Shown here piece after piece: positions 33,270 to 42,022 of a stretch of 64,000 nucleotides of DNA. Made by a program: the position numbers and the translations under genes. The notes under the pieces are model-generated. The model did no database searches, had not been told where the DNA came from, and saw only the letters and a program-made list of their open reading frames with translations. Position 1 is the stretch's first letter. Each line of letters begins with the position of its first letter. The stretch is from Alcanivorax sp. (GTDB taxonomy: Bacteria > Pseudomonadota > Gammaproteobacteria > Pseudomonadales > Alcanivoracaceae), in assembly GCF_019431375.1 (NCBI RefSeq), contig NZ_CP080267.1, positions 682,001 to 746,000 on the forward strand, in the 5' to 3' direction.

Positions 33270-34622
33270 TTAGTGATGATGAGCATGAGATTCTTTGTGT
33301 CCCGCTTCTTCGGCTTCTGTGGCCTTTTTCAGGAACAGTTGCTCGGCCACTGCGATAACAATCATGGTGACAACCGCCACGCCAATAACAAACAGGTCAG
33401 TATTCAGTTTGACCCAAACGAAGCCACCAAGAGCGAGCAAATCCAGAACAATTGCCACCGTGGGCACCCACACATTGGCCTTCACATCCTCCCGTAAATA
33501 GCGCAGAACGCCCCAATGGATAGCAATGTCCATGATCAGGTAAAAAATGATGCCCAGCGCTGCAATTCGGGACAGGTCGAAGAAGGCCGTGAGGATAAGC
33601 CCAAGCACCACGGTATAAACCAGCGTGTGCTTCTGGATGCTACCGGGCATGCCGAAATGACTGTGGGGAACCAGCTTCATTTCAGTCAGCATGGCCAACA
33701 TGCGTGAGACGGCGAAAATACTGGCCAGAATGCCACCGGCGGTGGCCATCATCGCAATGGCGACGGTAAACCAGACGCCGTAGTCGCCCAATGCGGGACG
33801 CGCAGCGGCCGCCAGAGAGTAGTCCTGCGTTTTGATGATTTCCGCCAGGGACAGGTTACTGGCAACGGCGAAACCGACCAGGGTGTAGATCACCACGCAG
33901 GCTGCGATGGAAATAATAATCGCTCGCCCCACGTTTCTCTTGGGGTCTATGACTTCCGAGCCGCTGTTGGTGATGGTGGTAAAACCTTTGAAGGCCAGAA
34001 TGCCAAGGGCCGTTGCCCCCAGGAAATTGCCAAAGGTTCCAGCCTCACCGGGGCTAGAGAAATCAACAGAAACACTGTCGGCAATCCAGATACCCACCAG
34101 CCCGAAAACCAGAATGCCTCCGATCTTCAGGATCCCTATAAAGGAAGCCACGCCCTGAATCATTCGGTTGCCCAACAGATTGATCAGAAACGCGGCCAGA
34201 ATTAGTGAGACGCCAAGAATGGGCACCATGCGGCCACTTTCATCGCCACCGAACAGTTGCATGGTGTAAGAACCGAAGGTTCGCGCAAGAAAGCTCTGGG
34301 CAATCACCATCGAGAAATACATCAGCAAAGCATTGAAAGCCGTCGGTAACCGATTGCCATAGGCTTTGTGCAGGTACATGCCTATGCCCCCGGCTGACGG
34401 GTAGGCATTGGAAATTTTGATGTAGGAATAGGCACTGAAGCTTACGATTACCGCCGCGGCCAGAAACGCCAACGGGAAAAGAACGCCAGTCATCTGCGCC
34501 ATCTGCCCGGTAAGGGCGAAGATACCGGCGCCAATCATGACACCGGTGCCCAGCATAACAGTTCCCGGAAGTGTAAGACTGCCTTTCTGATAGCGCGTGG
34601 TTCTGTCGTGCGTGCTGCTCAT
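33270..34622 (-). CDS. APC-family permease with His-rich C-terminus, in the copper operon
   Basis: Amino acid/polyamine-type transporter of 450 residues with about 12 helices. The TM1 unwound-helix motif is GTGVMIGAGIFALTG and the TM6 region reads GILAFKGFTTITNSGSEV. The C-terminus ends EEAGHKESHAHHH, which most amino acid permeases lack. The gene immediately precedes the copper ATPase (30 bp) and shares its strand, so it is probably in one transcript. What it moves is unknown; a metal-complexed amino acid or thiol is possible. A terminator separates it from copB upstream. Confidence 0.85.
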   Translation of the reverse strand: MSSTHDRTTRYQKGSLTLPGTVMLGTGVMIGAGIFALTGQMAQMTGVLFPLAFLAAAVIVSFSAYSYIKISNAYPSAGGIGMYLHKAYGNRLPTAFNALLMYFSMVIAQSFLARTFGSYTMQLFGGDESGRMVPILGVSLILAAFLINLLGNRMIQGVASFIGILKIGGILVFGLVGIWIADSVSVDFSSPGEAGTFGNFLGATALGILAFKGFTTITNSGSEVIDPKRNVGRAIIISIAACVVIYTLVGFAVASNLSLAEIIKTQDYSLAAAARPALGDYGVWFTVAIAMMATAGGILASIFAVSRMLAMLTEMKLVPHSHFGMPGSIQKHTLVYTVVLGLILTAFFDLSRIAALGIIFYLIMDIAIHWGVLRYLREDVKANVWVPTVAIVLDLLALGGFVWVKLNTDLFVIGVAVVTMIVIAVAEQLFLKKATEAEEAGHKESHAHHH

Positions 34623-34715
34623 ACAACCTCCTGTTGTTTTGAACGGCGTTTGATACTCAATAAATAGCCAATGCTGGCTTGGGTAGATCTCACTTGCATC
34701 AATGTCGAGAAAAAC

Positions 34716-34739
34716 GGGCCAAAGAAATATCTTTAGCCC
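34716..34739 (-). terminator. Terminator after the copI-copA-copB operon
   Basis: On the minus strand GGGCTAAAGA pairs with TCTTTGGCCC (one G-T pair) around a 4-base loop, and the stem is followed by GTTTTTC. It lies 12 bp past the copB stop. Confidence 0.75.
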
Positions 34740-34751
34740 CTAAGTACCTGA

Positions 34752-35501
34752 TCAGAGTGCGATGCGCGCTCCAATCACAGCAAACCAATCTGCTGTACTG
34801 CCGCCGTCCGCTTCGGCAAAGTCGGCACTATCGCCGTATTTGCGCTCATGCACCACGCCCACATAAGGCGAGAACGCACGGTCGATCAGATCATAGCTCA
34901 ACCTGAGTCCGGTTTCGGTAGAAACCAGTCCTTTACCAACGCCAATTTCCCGGTCCTCGCTAAACGCAACCGTGGCATCCAGCGTTGCCGCCAGAATCCA
35001 GTAGTTGGTGAGAAGCAGCTCGTACTCTGCATCCAGTTCGGCTGACGTATCGCCATCCTTACTGACATACAGGTTTGCATCGATCTCAAACCATTGGGGA
35101 GCCAGCCCGGCTACACCGAGAACGGCATATGTACGGTCCGGCCCCTCGGGCGTATCGAAACGCACACCCGCTTTGGCGTCAAAGAACTTGGAGATAGGGA
35201 TCTGGCCGACCAGTTGGTTTTCCAGTGTTTCGTAGGCCTGCTCCTCTATCTCGTACTCCCCGGTTGTGAGCAACCGGACTTTGAACTCATCGGTGCCATA
35301 GAAGGCATCCGCATTCCAGACGCCCAGTTCCTCGTCATCGTCGCTGTAGCGGTATTCAAACTCCTCAAATTGAACACCCCAGGTTGTGAGCGGCTGTTTA
35401 CGAGCGGTGGTGTCGGAGATCATTTCCTGAGCTGTCACCGCCGTTGAGAATCCGATAGAGGCAAAGAAACTGACCGCAACAAGTGATCGAATACAACTCA
35501 T
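34752..35501 (-). CDS. copB: CopB outer-membrane copper-resistance protein
   Basis: CopB-family outer-membrane beta-barrel of 249 residues. A signal peptide ends near TAVTAQE, and alternating strands with aromatic girdles follow (EEFEYRYSDDDEELGVWNAD, RLSYDLIDRAFSPYVGVVHE). The C-terminal residue is Leu rather than Phe. CopB binds or sequesters copper at the outer membrane. The start overlaps the copA stop (ATGA). It lacks the Met/His-rich N-terminal extension of longer CopB proteins. Confidence 0.9.
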   Translation of the reverse strand: MSCIRSLVAVSFFASIGFSTAVTAQEMISDTTARKQPLTTWGVQFEEFEYRYSDDDEELGVWNADAFYGTDEFKVRLLTTGEYEIEEQAYETLENQLVGQIPISKFFDAKAGVRFDTPEGPDRTYAVLGVAGLAPQWFEIDANLYVSKDGDTSAELDAEYELLLTNYWILAATLDATVAFSEDREIGVGKGLVSTETGLRLSYDLIDRAFSPYVGVVHERKYGDSADFAEADGGSTADWFAVIGARIAL

Positions 35502-37303
35502 GCCTCACCTCCTTCTTCAGCAGCCGCGTCTGATTTGGCCTGCGTCGACTCTGGCCCACCTTCAACAACCACCTTACGGAACATACCAGCGGCCGCGTGG
35601 TAAGAGAGGTGGCAGTGGAACGCCCATTGGCCAGGCTCATCAACCTCGGTTTCCATGTACACCGTAGTGCCTGGGTTCACGCTAATCGTGTGCTTGATCG
35701 GGTTCCACTGGCCTGCGCCAACATCAAGGATGGACCACATGCCGTGCAGGTGCATGGGGTGAGTCATCATGGTTTCGTTGACAAACTTGAAGCGGACCCG
35801 CTCACCGTATTTCAGGCGAATCGGATCGGCGTCCTCGTATTTAACGCCATTGATACTCCAGGTGTACCGTTCCATATTGCCAGTCAAACGAAGCTCAACT
35901 TCCTTAGTTGGTTCACGGTCTTCATACAGTGGATCCTGAGCCTTCAGGTCAGCGTAGGACAGGAACTTGCCGCCATTGGCTGCCGTGGGGACGAGGCCAC
36001 TTCCCTTCGCATAGAAGGGGTCGCTTGGACCTTCTTTTCCCATCGCCATGGAACCATGGTCCATGCCGGACATGCCCGAATGATCCATACCTTCCATGTT
36101 GGAATGATCCATTCCTTTCATATTTGAGTGGTCCATGTTGCTCATGTTTGCGTGGTCCATTCCCTCCATCGAAGAATGATCCATTCCGGACATACCTTCT
36201 GAGCTATTCATATCCATGTCGCCATGATCCATACCAGCCATGCTGCCATGGTCCATACCGGGCATACCGCTCATGTCAGCCATGGTCAGGCGCGCCGGTT
36301 CGCGCAGTTGCGGCACGGCCGCTTCCATACCCTCTTCTGGGGCCAGTGTCGCTCTGGCATAGCCCGAACGCCCCATGGATTCAGCGAAGATGGTGTAGGC
36401 CTGCTCATCTTTCGGACGGACGATCACATCGTAGGTTTCCGCCACACCGATCCGGAACTCGTCCACACTAACCGGCTGAACGTTGTTGCCATCAGCCTGC
36501 ACAACCGTCATGTCCAGACCGGGGATCCGGATATCAAAGTAAGTCATCGCCGAAGAGTTGATGAAACGCAGCCGAATGCGTTCGCCCGGCTCAAAAAGCC
36601 CAGTCCAGTTCTGATCCGGCCCTTTACCGTTGATCAGCCCTGTAAAACCCTGCAAGTCCTCGACATCCGCTTTCATCATCCGCATGCCACCCCAGGCCAT
36701 ACGGTCCCGAACGGTGTTCATCAGGCCGTTCTCGGACACGTCAGAGAAAAACTCTCCGACAGTCTGCTGCTCGCGGTTGTAGTAGTCCGGCATCATCTTC
36801 AGGTTACGCATGATGCGATCACCGGAGTGCGGGTGCTTATCGGTTAGCTGAACTACGTATTCGCGATCGTAGCGGAACGGTTCACGTCCCTCAGGTTCGA
36901 TAACGATGGAACCGTAGGCGCCATCCGGCTCCTGAAAACCGGAGTGGCTGTGAAACCAATAAGTACCAGCCTGCTGGATGGGAAATTCGTAGGTGAAGGT
37001 TTCACCCGGCTTGATGCCTGGAAAGCTGATACCAGGCACACCGTCCTGATCAAAAGGAAGGATCAGGCCGTGCCAGTGAATGGAAGTCATCTCATCCAGG
37101 TTGTTGGTCACGTTGATCTTGACGTTTTCGCCTTCCTTGAAGCGCATTACCGGCCCGGGAGATGCACCGTTATAACCGATGCCGTCTTTCACGAAATCGC
37201 CGGTGTCAATTTCGACCCGATCAACCGTGAGATTATATTCGCCAGCCATGACCGATGCAGACATCAGCAGGCTTAACAACACTGAACCTAAACGGCTGTT
37301 CAT
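35498..37303 (-). CDS. copA: CopA periplasmic multicopper oxidase with Met-rich insert
   Basis: Three-cupredoxin-domain copper oxidase of about 601 residues that oxidises periplasmic Cu(I). Copper ligands are visible in HWHGLILPFD, WFHSHSGFQ, HPMHLHGMW and HCHLSYHAAAGM. Between domains 2 and 3 is a Met-rich insert of repeated MDHSxM/GMDHGSM units (about residues 350-420). The start at MNSRLGSVLLS (37303) has GGAG nine bases upstream and yields a Sec-type signal without an RR pair, whereas many CopA proteins use Tat. The 39-bp longer frame (37342) is less likely. It lies between copI and copB. Confidence 0.93.
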   Translation of the reverse strand: MNSRLGSVLLSLLMSASVMAGEYNLTVDRVEIDTGDFVKDGIGYNGASPGPVMRFKEGENVKINVTNNLDEMTSIHWHGLILPFDQDGVPGISFPGIKPGETFTYEFPIQQAGTYWFHSHSGFQEPDGAYGSIVIEPEGREPFRYDREYVVQLTDKHPHSGDRIMRNLKMMPDYYNREQQTVGEFFSDVSENGLMNTVRDRMAWGGMRMMKADVEDLQGFTGLINGKGPDQNWTGLFEPGERIRLRFINSSAMTYFDIRIPGLDMTVVQADGNNVQPVSVDEFRIGVAETYDVIVRPKDEQAYTIFAESMGRSGYARATLAPEEGMEAAVPQLREPARLTMADMSGMPGMDHGSMAGMDHGDMDMNSSEGMSGMDHSSMEGMDHANMSNMDHSNMKGMDHSNMEGMDHSGMSGMDHGSMAMGKEGPSDPFYAKGSGLVPTAANGGKFLSYADLKAQDPLYEDREPTKEVELRLTGNMERYTWSINGVKYEDADPIRLKYGERVRFKFVNETMMTHPMHLHGMWSILDVGAGQWNPIKHTISVNPGTTVYMETEVDEPGQWAFHCHLSYHAAAGMFRKVVVEGGPESTQAKSDAAAEEGGEA

Positions 37304-37391
37304 ACTTTTTGCTCCAAATCGCTCTTCACTAAGAACCCTCAAAATAAATACCTACAAGCCCACTGGATCAACGCCCCATTAGTGAACTCAG

Positions 37392-37925
37392 TTACTGGAC
37401 CTTGACGTCACCGTACATCCCTGCCTGGTAATGACCCGGCACGTTGCAGGCGAACTCGATATTGCTGTTATCGGAAAACTTCCAAATAACTTCCTGCCTC
37501 TGGCCCGGTTCCAGCAGGACGCTGTTAGGGTCGTCGTGTTTCATGGACTGGCCGTTCCCCATGTCCATTTCCATCATGTCGTGGTTGAGCTTTCCGCCCT
37601 GGATGACGCCATGTTCGACCATCATCATCATTTCCTCCTGATGCCCCTCATGCATCTCAGGTGTGCCGATGTTGAACTCGTGAACGAGGTTCCCCTTGTT
37701 CTCCACCACGAACCGCACCGTTTCCCCGGGGCTTACGATGATTGATCCCGGTTCATAGTAATTGTCGTACATTTCGACTGTTATGGTTCGGCTGGCCTCT
37801 GAGGCTTTGCCGGGCTCACCACTCGCAGCGCCGTGATCATGTCCTCCACCATGGGTTCCAGCGGCAAAGGTGGTCGCCGACAATAAGATAGTTGCGGCAG
37901 CAACGAGGAATTTTGATACGGTCAT
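37392..37925 (-). CDS. copI: CopI-like plastocyanin-type cupredoxin
   Basis: Exported single-domain cupredoxin of 177 residues. Signal peptide ATILLSATTFAAG is followed by a His-rich segment (THGGGHDHG). The type-1-like copper site includes His in LVHEFNIG, Cys in FACNVPGHYQAGM with the following His, and the axial Met. A Met/His-rich loop (EMMMMVEHG, HDMMEMDMGNGQSMKHDD) is inserted, as in CopI proteins of copper-resistance clusters. It heads the copI-copA-copB operon, divergent from copRS. Confidence 0.88.
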   Translation of the reverse strand: MTVSKFLVAAATILLSATTFAAGTHGGGHDHGAASGEPGKASEASRTITVEMYDNYYEPGSIIVSPGETVRFVVENKGNLVHEFNIGTPEMHEGHQEEMMMMVEHGVIQGGKLNHDMMEMDMGNGQSMKHDDPNSVLLEPGQRQEVIWKFSDNSNIEFACNVPGHYQAGMYGDVKVQ

Positions 37926-38128
37926 ATATCTTCTCCTTTGAACAGCTTTGGCCCTGAGGGCCGGGTTGTCTCACTCAAAACTTGAGCAATATCCAGAAGC
38001 GGTTGCTACCATCGCTCAGCAACCTGAATCCAGGCTGAAAATCGGAATTATTTTTTGTTCTGGCACAATTCAGCTTGGGCAGCGACACTGACGGACTCTG
38101 ATGCTCAATTTAGAAAGGCAGTTCAGGA
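37926..38128. promoter_or_regulatory. Divergent control region between copI and copR
   Basis: This 203-bp gap must contain both promoters. A direct repeat CTGAA-N6-CTGAA (38024-38028 and 38035-38039, 11-bp pitch) fits the spacing of OmpR-type regulator half sites and is a candidate CopR box. No experiment-like proof is visible in the sequence. Confidence 0.35.
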
Positions 38129-38797
38129 ATGAGATTACTTCTGGTGGAAGATGACTACCTGCTGACAAATGGGCTAAGCGCCCAACTGGAAAAGGCCGGT
38201 TTCAGCGTGGATACCGCCCGTACAGCGCGGGAAGCCCGGCACCTCGGGCAGCAGGAAAGTTACCGCGCCGGTATTCTTGACCTGGGCCTGCCCGACGGCA
38301 ACGGCCTGGACGTACTGAAACAGTGGCGGACGCATAAGGTCAGTTTCCCGGTGTTGATCCTGACCGCCAGGGGAGACTGGCAGGACAAGGTCAATGGCTT
38401 GAAGGCCGGCGCCGATGATTACCTCGCGAAGCCTTTCCAGACCGAAGAGCTGATTGCCCGACTTCACGCCATCGTCCGGCGAAGCGAAGGCAGAATAATG
38501 GATACCCTGACAGCGGGCCGGTTCGAGCTGGACGAAAATCGCCAGACGTTAAGGGCCGGTGACGAGACCGAACATAGCCTGACCGGTACGGAGTTCCGTT
38601 TGCTCCGATGTCTGATGAGTCGTCCCGGGCAGGTTTTCTCGAAAGAACAGCTTCTCGACCAGCTATACAGCATCGACGACATACCCAGCGAGAACGTGAT
38701 CGAAGCGTATGTGCGGCGGCTCAGGAAGCTGGTGGGACCGGACACCATCAAGACCCGACGTGGTCAAGGGTACCTGTTCGATGCCGATAGCCGCTAG
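38129..38797 (+). CDS. copR: CopR-like OmpR-family response regulator
   Basis: Cytoplasmic transcription factor of 222 residues. The receiver domain has the acidic pair EDD (7-9), the phospho-acceptor Asp51 in ILDLGLPDG and Lys in DDYLAKPF. The winged-helix domain shows LTGTEFRLLRCLMSRPGQVF and YVRRLRKLVG. It is similar to PmrA/QseB-type regulators. Its position opposite the copper operon and overlap with a sensor kinase point to copper-responsive control of copIAB. Confidence 0.9.
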   Translation: MRLLLVEDDYLLTNGLSAQLEKAGFSVDTARTAREARHLGQQESYRAGILDLGLPDGNGLDVLKQWRTHKVSFPVLILTARGDWQDKVNGLKAGADDYLAKPFQTEELIARLHAIVRRSEGRIMDTLTAGRFELDENRQTLRAGDETEHSLTGTEFRLLRCLMSRPGQVFSKEQLLDQLYSIDDIPSENVIEAYVRRLRKLVGPDTIKTRRGQGYLFDADSR

Positions 38798-40151
38798 ACC
38801 TCGCTCAGTCAGGGGGATGCTCCTGATTCTGCTACTTCCGGCCGGTATTGGTCTGATGGCACTGGCTTGGATCATCCATGGGGCCTTGCTGGAGAGGATG
38901 ACCATGGACTTAGTAGAACGCCGCTTGAAAGATGAGGTAGCTTTTCTGGAACACCAGATCCGCCAATCCGGTGGCCAGATTGATACACTCCAGACCGGCG
39001 ACTATTTTCAGGAAGTGCTCCTCCACGCCTTCGCCATCGCCATCGCTTCTCCGTCTGGGCAGTCCATCTCACCGGAGACCTGGACTCCGATTCTGAGGCC
39101 GTTGCTCACCTCCGGGCAGGAGGGAGCCGTGAGAGCCAGGGATGCTGAGGTACCATCTGCGCCTTCCCAAATGCTTGGGTATCGCCGTGCCTTCACGGTC
39201 GACGGAAACCCCTTCGTGATCATTGTTGCCGAGGATATGGAGGCGCTTCATCGGAGCCAGGCCAAACTCCATATCTGGACTGCCGTCGTCTCGGTTTTAC
39301 TGGTCATTCTGATGATCGGGAGCATATGGCTGGGAATCACTCTGGCCCTGCGGTCAATAGCGGGCCTTCAGATGAACCTGAAAAAACTTCAGTCAGGCGA
39401 GCTCTCCCGTATTAACGCAGACGGCCCGGAGGAGTTCCGGCCCCTCGTCCGGCAACTCAATCGACTGCTGGATTCACTGGATGACCGGCTGGAACGCTCC
39501 CGTGACGCACTTGCCAACCTTTCCCACAGCGTGAAAACCCCCATAGCGGCTGTCAGACAGATCCTGGAAGACACCAGTCGCCCGCTCGATGAGAAGCTGA
39601 GATGGGAAATGGCGGCGCGCCTCGACGACATAGATGCTCAGCTTGAGGCCGAAATGCGGCGAAGCCGGTTTGCGGGTCCACAGGTCGGCCAAAGTGTATG
39701 TCCGATCAAACAGGCCCGGGATCTGCTGTGGATGCTTGGCCGCCTCTACCCCGATAAATCTTTTGAATTGTCAACGGATCTGCCTGAAAACCATCGCTGG
39801 CCTGTCGAGGAGCATGATCTGAACGAAATCCTTGGCAACTTGCTGGATAACGCAGGCAAATGGTCATCCCGCTGGGTGGAGCTCACGCTGAGTGAAGATC
39901 AAGAGCAGTTAAAAATTATCATCAGCGACGACGGAGCGGGCGTATCAGAAACAGCCCACTCACAATTGGGCAAGCGAGGATTGAGGCTGGACGAGCAAAC
40001 ACCCGGTCATGGATTGGGGCTGGCTATTGTCCACGCAATAGTTGAGCGTTATCAGGGACAGGTTCATTACACGTCCAGTAAGGTAGGAGGCCTTACTGCA
40101 GTTGTTGTAATCCCTGGTTCTGATCGATTCGGCGACCGGTCAGACAACTGA
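38781..40151 (+). CDS. copS: CopS-like sensor histidine kinase
   Basis: Membrane sensor of 456 residues, start MPIAARPRSVRG at 38781, overlapping copR by 17 bp. An earlier in-frame start (38709) would lie deep within copR. TM1 is MLLILLLPAGIGLMALAWII, then about 140 periplasmic residues, TM2 IWTAVVSVLLVILMIGSIWL, HAMP, the phospho-acceptor box NLSHSVKTPIAAVRQ of PhoQ type and an ATPase domain with NLLDNAGKWS, DDGAGV and GHGLGLAIV. It should phosphorylate CopR in response to periplasmic copper; the ligand is inferred from context. Confidence 0.9.
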   Translation: MPIAARPRSVRGMLLILLLPAGIGLMALAWIIHGALLERMTMDLVERRLKDEVAFLEHQIRQSGGQIDTLQTGDYFQEVLLHAFAIAIASPSGQSISPETWTPILRPLLTSGQEGAVRARDAEVPSAPSQMLGYRRAFTVDGNPFVIIVAEDMEALHRSQAKLHIWTAVVSVLLVILMIGSIWLGITLALRSIAGLQMNLKKLQSGELSRINADGPEEFRPLVRQLNRLLDSLDDRLERSRDALANLSHSVKTPIAAVRQILEDTSRPLDEKLRWEMAARLDDIDAQLEAEMRRSRFAGPQVGQSVCPIKQARDLLWMLGRLYPDKSFELSTDLPENHRWPVEEHDLNEILGNLLDNAGKWSSRWVELTLSEDQEQLKIIISDDGAGVSETAHSQLGKRGLRLDEQTPGHGLGLAIVHAIVERYQGQVHYTSSKVGGLTAVVVIPGSDRFGDRSDN

Positions 40152-40382
40152 CACCTTCACCCTCCATTCTCTATGCTTCAAGTCAAATTCATCAATAGTT
40201 GGGATGATGATTTGGAGTCTCGTCCAGCCTGTTCAATCTCGACCGCTCTATAATGAGCTTTTCCTGAAGGATACTGAATCTACACCCACTAACACTACTT
40301 GCTCTACTTGCAACCCAAAACAGCAAACCGATGCTTTTGATCATGAATTTTACACTCCCCCCCCCCTTTCACTGCATGCCAG

Positions 40383-40405
40383 AGCCCGCCTTGTGCGGGC
40401 TTTTT
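40383..40405 (+). terminator. Rho-independent terminator downstream of copRS
   Basis: AGCCCGC, loop CTTGT, GCGGGCT, then TTTTT. It reads in the copRS direction about 230 bp past the copS stop. Confidence 0.75.
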
Positions 40406-40406
40406 C

Positions 40407-40520
40407 ATGCCGTTTTGGAGTTTCTATGGATATTCGAGCGAGCTGGGCCTGTACCACGTACAGGGCTACGTTAAGCCTGAGGAGATTATCAGTACGGCGG
40501 CCACCATTTTGTATGGCTGA
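40407..40520 (+). other. Short frame, possible gene remnant
   Basis: A 37-codon frame reads MPFWSFYGYSSELGLYHVQG and ends ISTAATILYG. Its composition looks protein-like, and it may be the N-terminal or C-terminal piece of a larger lost gene. I cannot assign a family, and it directly follows a terminator. Confidence 0.25.
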
Positions 40521-40618
40521 AAGGTGTCTAGCAAACCGGTGGCGATTCAGTTGATCTTACCTTTGCATGAGAGTGAGACAGACCGGCATCTCATCGGATT
40601 ATCTGGTTGATGCTTCAC

Positions 40619-41026
40619 CTACTGCTGGTGCATGTTTCCTTCGCTAATTCCAGCAAGAACCCCACACGCCTCAACTTCCCGGTCATCGTTGCAACTCGCT
40701 CTCAGTGAAACGAGTTGTTTCTCAAGCGCTTGCAGAGCGGTTATCTGCGACCGCACATGAGAGATGTGATCATCGAGCAAGGCGTTGACGGCGGTACAAG
40801 GCTGATGAGGGTCGTCCTGATAGCTCTGTAGTTCGTGAATCTCAGCCAGTGACAGGCCCAGGATTCTGCAGCGACGGATGAAGGCCAGCCCCTCACCATG
40901 CTTCTCGGTATAGACACGGTAACCGTTGTCCTGCCGATCAGGCGGCGGCAACAAGCCCTGCTGTTCATAGAAGCGGATCGTCTGTGTTTCGACCCCTACC
41001 AACTGCGCCAACTGACCAATGCGCAT
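40619..41026 (-). CDS. cadR: CadR/PbrR-like MerR-family regulator
   Basis: Cd(II)/Pb(II)-responsive activator of about 135 residues. The start MRIGQLAQLVGVETQTIRFY matches MerR-family proteins; the upstream frame (41041) is longer by five codons. The winged helix is followed by a dimerisation helix and three Cys: one in HQPCTAV and two in SCNDDREVEACGVLAG, the CadR/PbrR metal-site pattern. It is divergent from the CDF gene, with a 19-bp-spacer promoter between them. The C-terminus is repeated as a relic at 30405-30548. Confidence 0.9.
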   Translation of the reverse strand: MRIGQLAQLVGVETQTIRFYEQQGLLPPPDRQDNGYRVYTEKHGEGLAFIRRCRILGLSLAEIHELQSYQDDPHQPCTAVNALLDDHISHVRSQITALQALEKQLVSLRASCNDDREVEACGVLAGISEGNMHQQ

Positions 41027-41057
41027 CAGCCTCCTCCCCAACGGATTCTTTACTCTA

Positions 41058-41088
41058 TTGACCTTATAGTAGCTTTATAGTTTAAAAT
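41058..41088 (+). promoter_or_regulatory. CadR-activated promoter of the CDF-lspA operon
   Basis: TTGACC (-35) and TAAAAT (-10) are separated by exactly 19 bp, the spacer being TTATAGTAGCTTTATAGTT with a TATAGT/CTTTATA dyad. This is the standard architecture of a MerR/PbrR/CadR-controlled promoter. The CDF start codon lies about 34 bp downstream. Confidence 0.85.
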
Positions 41089-41121
41089 GGTACCACAACA
41101 TTGTTCAAGTGGAGTCGTATC

Positions 41122-42018
41122 ATGAGCAAATCCTGTGGTGGCGCCTGTGGCGGTGATGCAACGTCCGCAGCGGATACCGATATACAGGCCTCCTCCGAGG
41201 CGCCAGGGAGATGGGTCAGTGTTTATGCCGTGCCGAAGATGGACTGTCCATCAGAAGAACGAATGATTCGCCTAGCCCTGAACGGCTTTGAGGAGATTCG
41301 GGCGCTGTCCTTCGACTTGTCGAACCGCCGGCTGAAGGTCGTGCATGACGGCGAGGTCGAGCCCGTCACCTCGAAACTGAAGACCTTGGGGCTAGGCGCC
41401 TCGCTTCAGGAAACCGTCGCTGCAAATCCGGAGACCATCAAGGCCGCCGAGTTTTCGGCAGCTTCTGCTAAGCAAGAATCCGGGACCCTGCGCTGGTTGC
41501 TCGGCATCAATGCACTTCTGTTCGTGGTGGAAATGACTGCCGGTCTGATCGCCCAGTCCACCGGCCTGATTGGAGAATCCCTGGATAATTTTGCCGATGC
41601 GGCCGTGTACGGGCTTGCCCTTTATGCGGTTGGTCACAGCGTGAAAATGCAGCTACGTGCTGCCCATCTTGCGGGTGTCCTGCAACTGATCTTGGCTGTT
41701 GGCGTACTCATAGAGGTGGTGAGACGCTTTGTATTCGGTAGTGAGCCTGAATCGCTGGTGATGATGGCTATCGCATTCGTCGCATTGATTGCCAATACCT
41801 CCAAACATCGGGAAGGCGGGGCGCACATGAAGGCAAGCTGGATATTCTCGGCCAACGACGTGGTGATCAACCTGGGGGTCATCACCGCCGGCGCCCTGGT
41901 CGCGTGGACCGGGTCCAATTATCCGGATCTGATTATCGGCACCATCGCGGGGCTCGTCGTGCTATCGGGAGTCATTGTACTTAACGGGGCCAGGCGTATT
42001 CTGGCGTTGAAGGGTTAA
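41122..42018 (+). CDS. CDF-type cation transporter with N-terminal metal-binding domain
   Basis: Membrane exporter of 298 residues, start MSKSCGGACGGDATSA at 41122 (the longer frame from 41101 has no support). The N-terminal 100 residues carry a Cys motif (SCGGACGG) and an HMA-like segment (VPKMDCPSEERMIRLALNGF). The CDF core follows, with ESLDNFADAAVYGLALYAVG and ANDVVINLGVITAG at the places of the two metal sites. Linked to cadR and lspA it is expected to export Cd, Pb or Zn. It lies 4 bp before the lspA gene. Confidence 0.88.
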   Translation: MSKSCGGACGGDATSAADTDIQASSEAPGRWVSVYAVPKMDCPSEERMIRLALNGFEEIRALSFDLSNRRLKVVHDGEVEPVTSKLKTLGLGASLQETVAANPETIKAAEFSAASAKQESGTLRWLLGINALLFVVEMTAGLIAQSTGLIGESLDNFADAAVYGLALYAVGHSVKMQLRAAHLAGVLQLILAVGVLIEVVRRFVFGSEPESLVMMAIAFVALIANTSKHREGGAHMKASWIFSANDVVINLGVITAGALVAWTGSNYPDLIIGTIAGLVVLSGVIVLNGARRILALKG

Positions 42019-42022
42019 ATAA

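Larger units (their letters stand above)
40152..40618. other. Intergenic region between copS and cadR
   Basis: Holds a run of ten C at about 40361-40370, a terminator at 40383-40405 and a 37-codon frame at 40407-40520. The remainder shows no supported gene. Confidence 0.5.

Noticed and set aside
36035..36290. Repetitive DNA resembling a short repeat array
   Set aside because: It is in-frame coding for the Met-rich insert of CopA; units are imperfect and without spacers, so it is not CRISPR.
40204..40554. 116-residue plus-strand frame after copS
   Set aside because: It crosses a C10 run and a terminator hairpin and has no family features.
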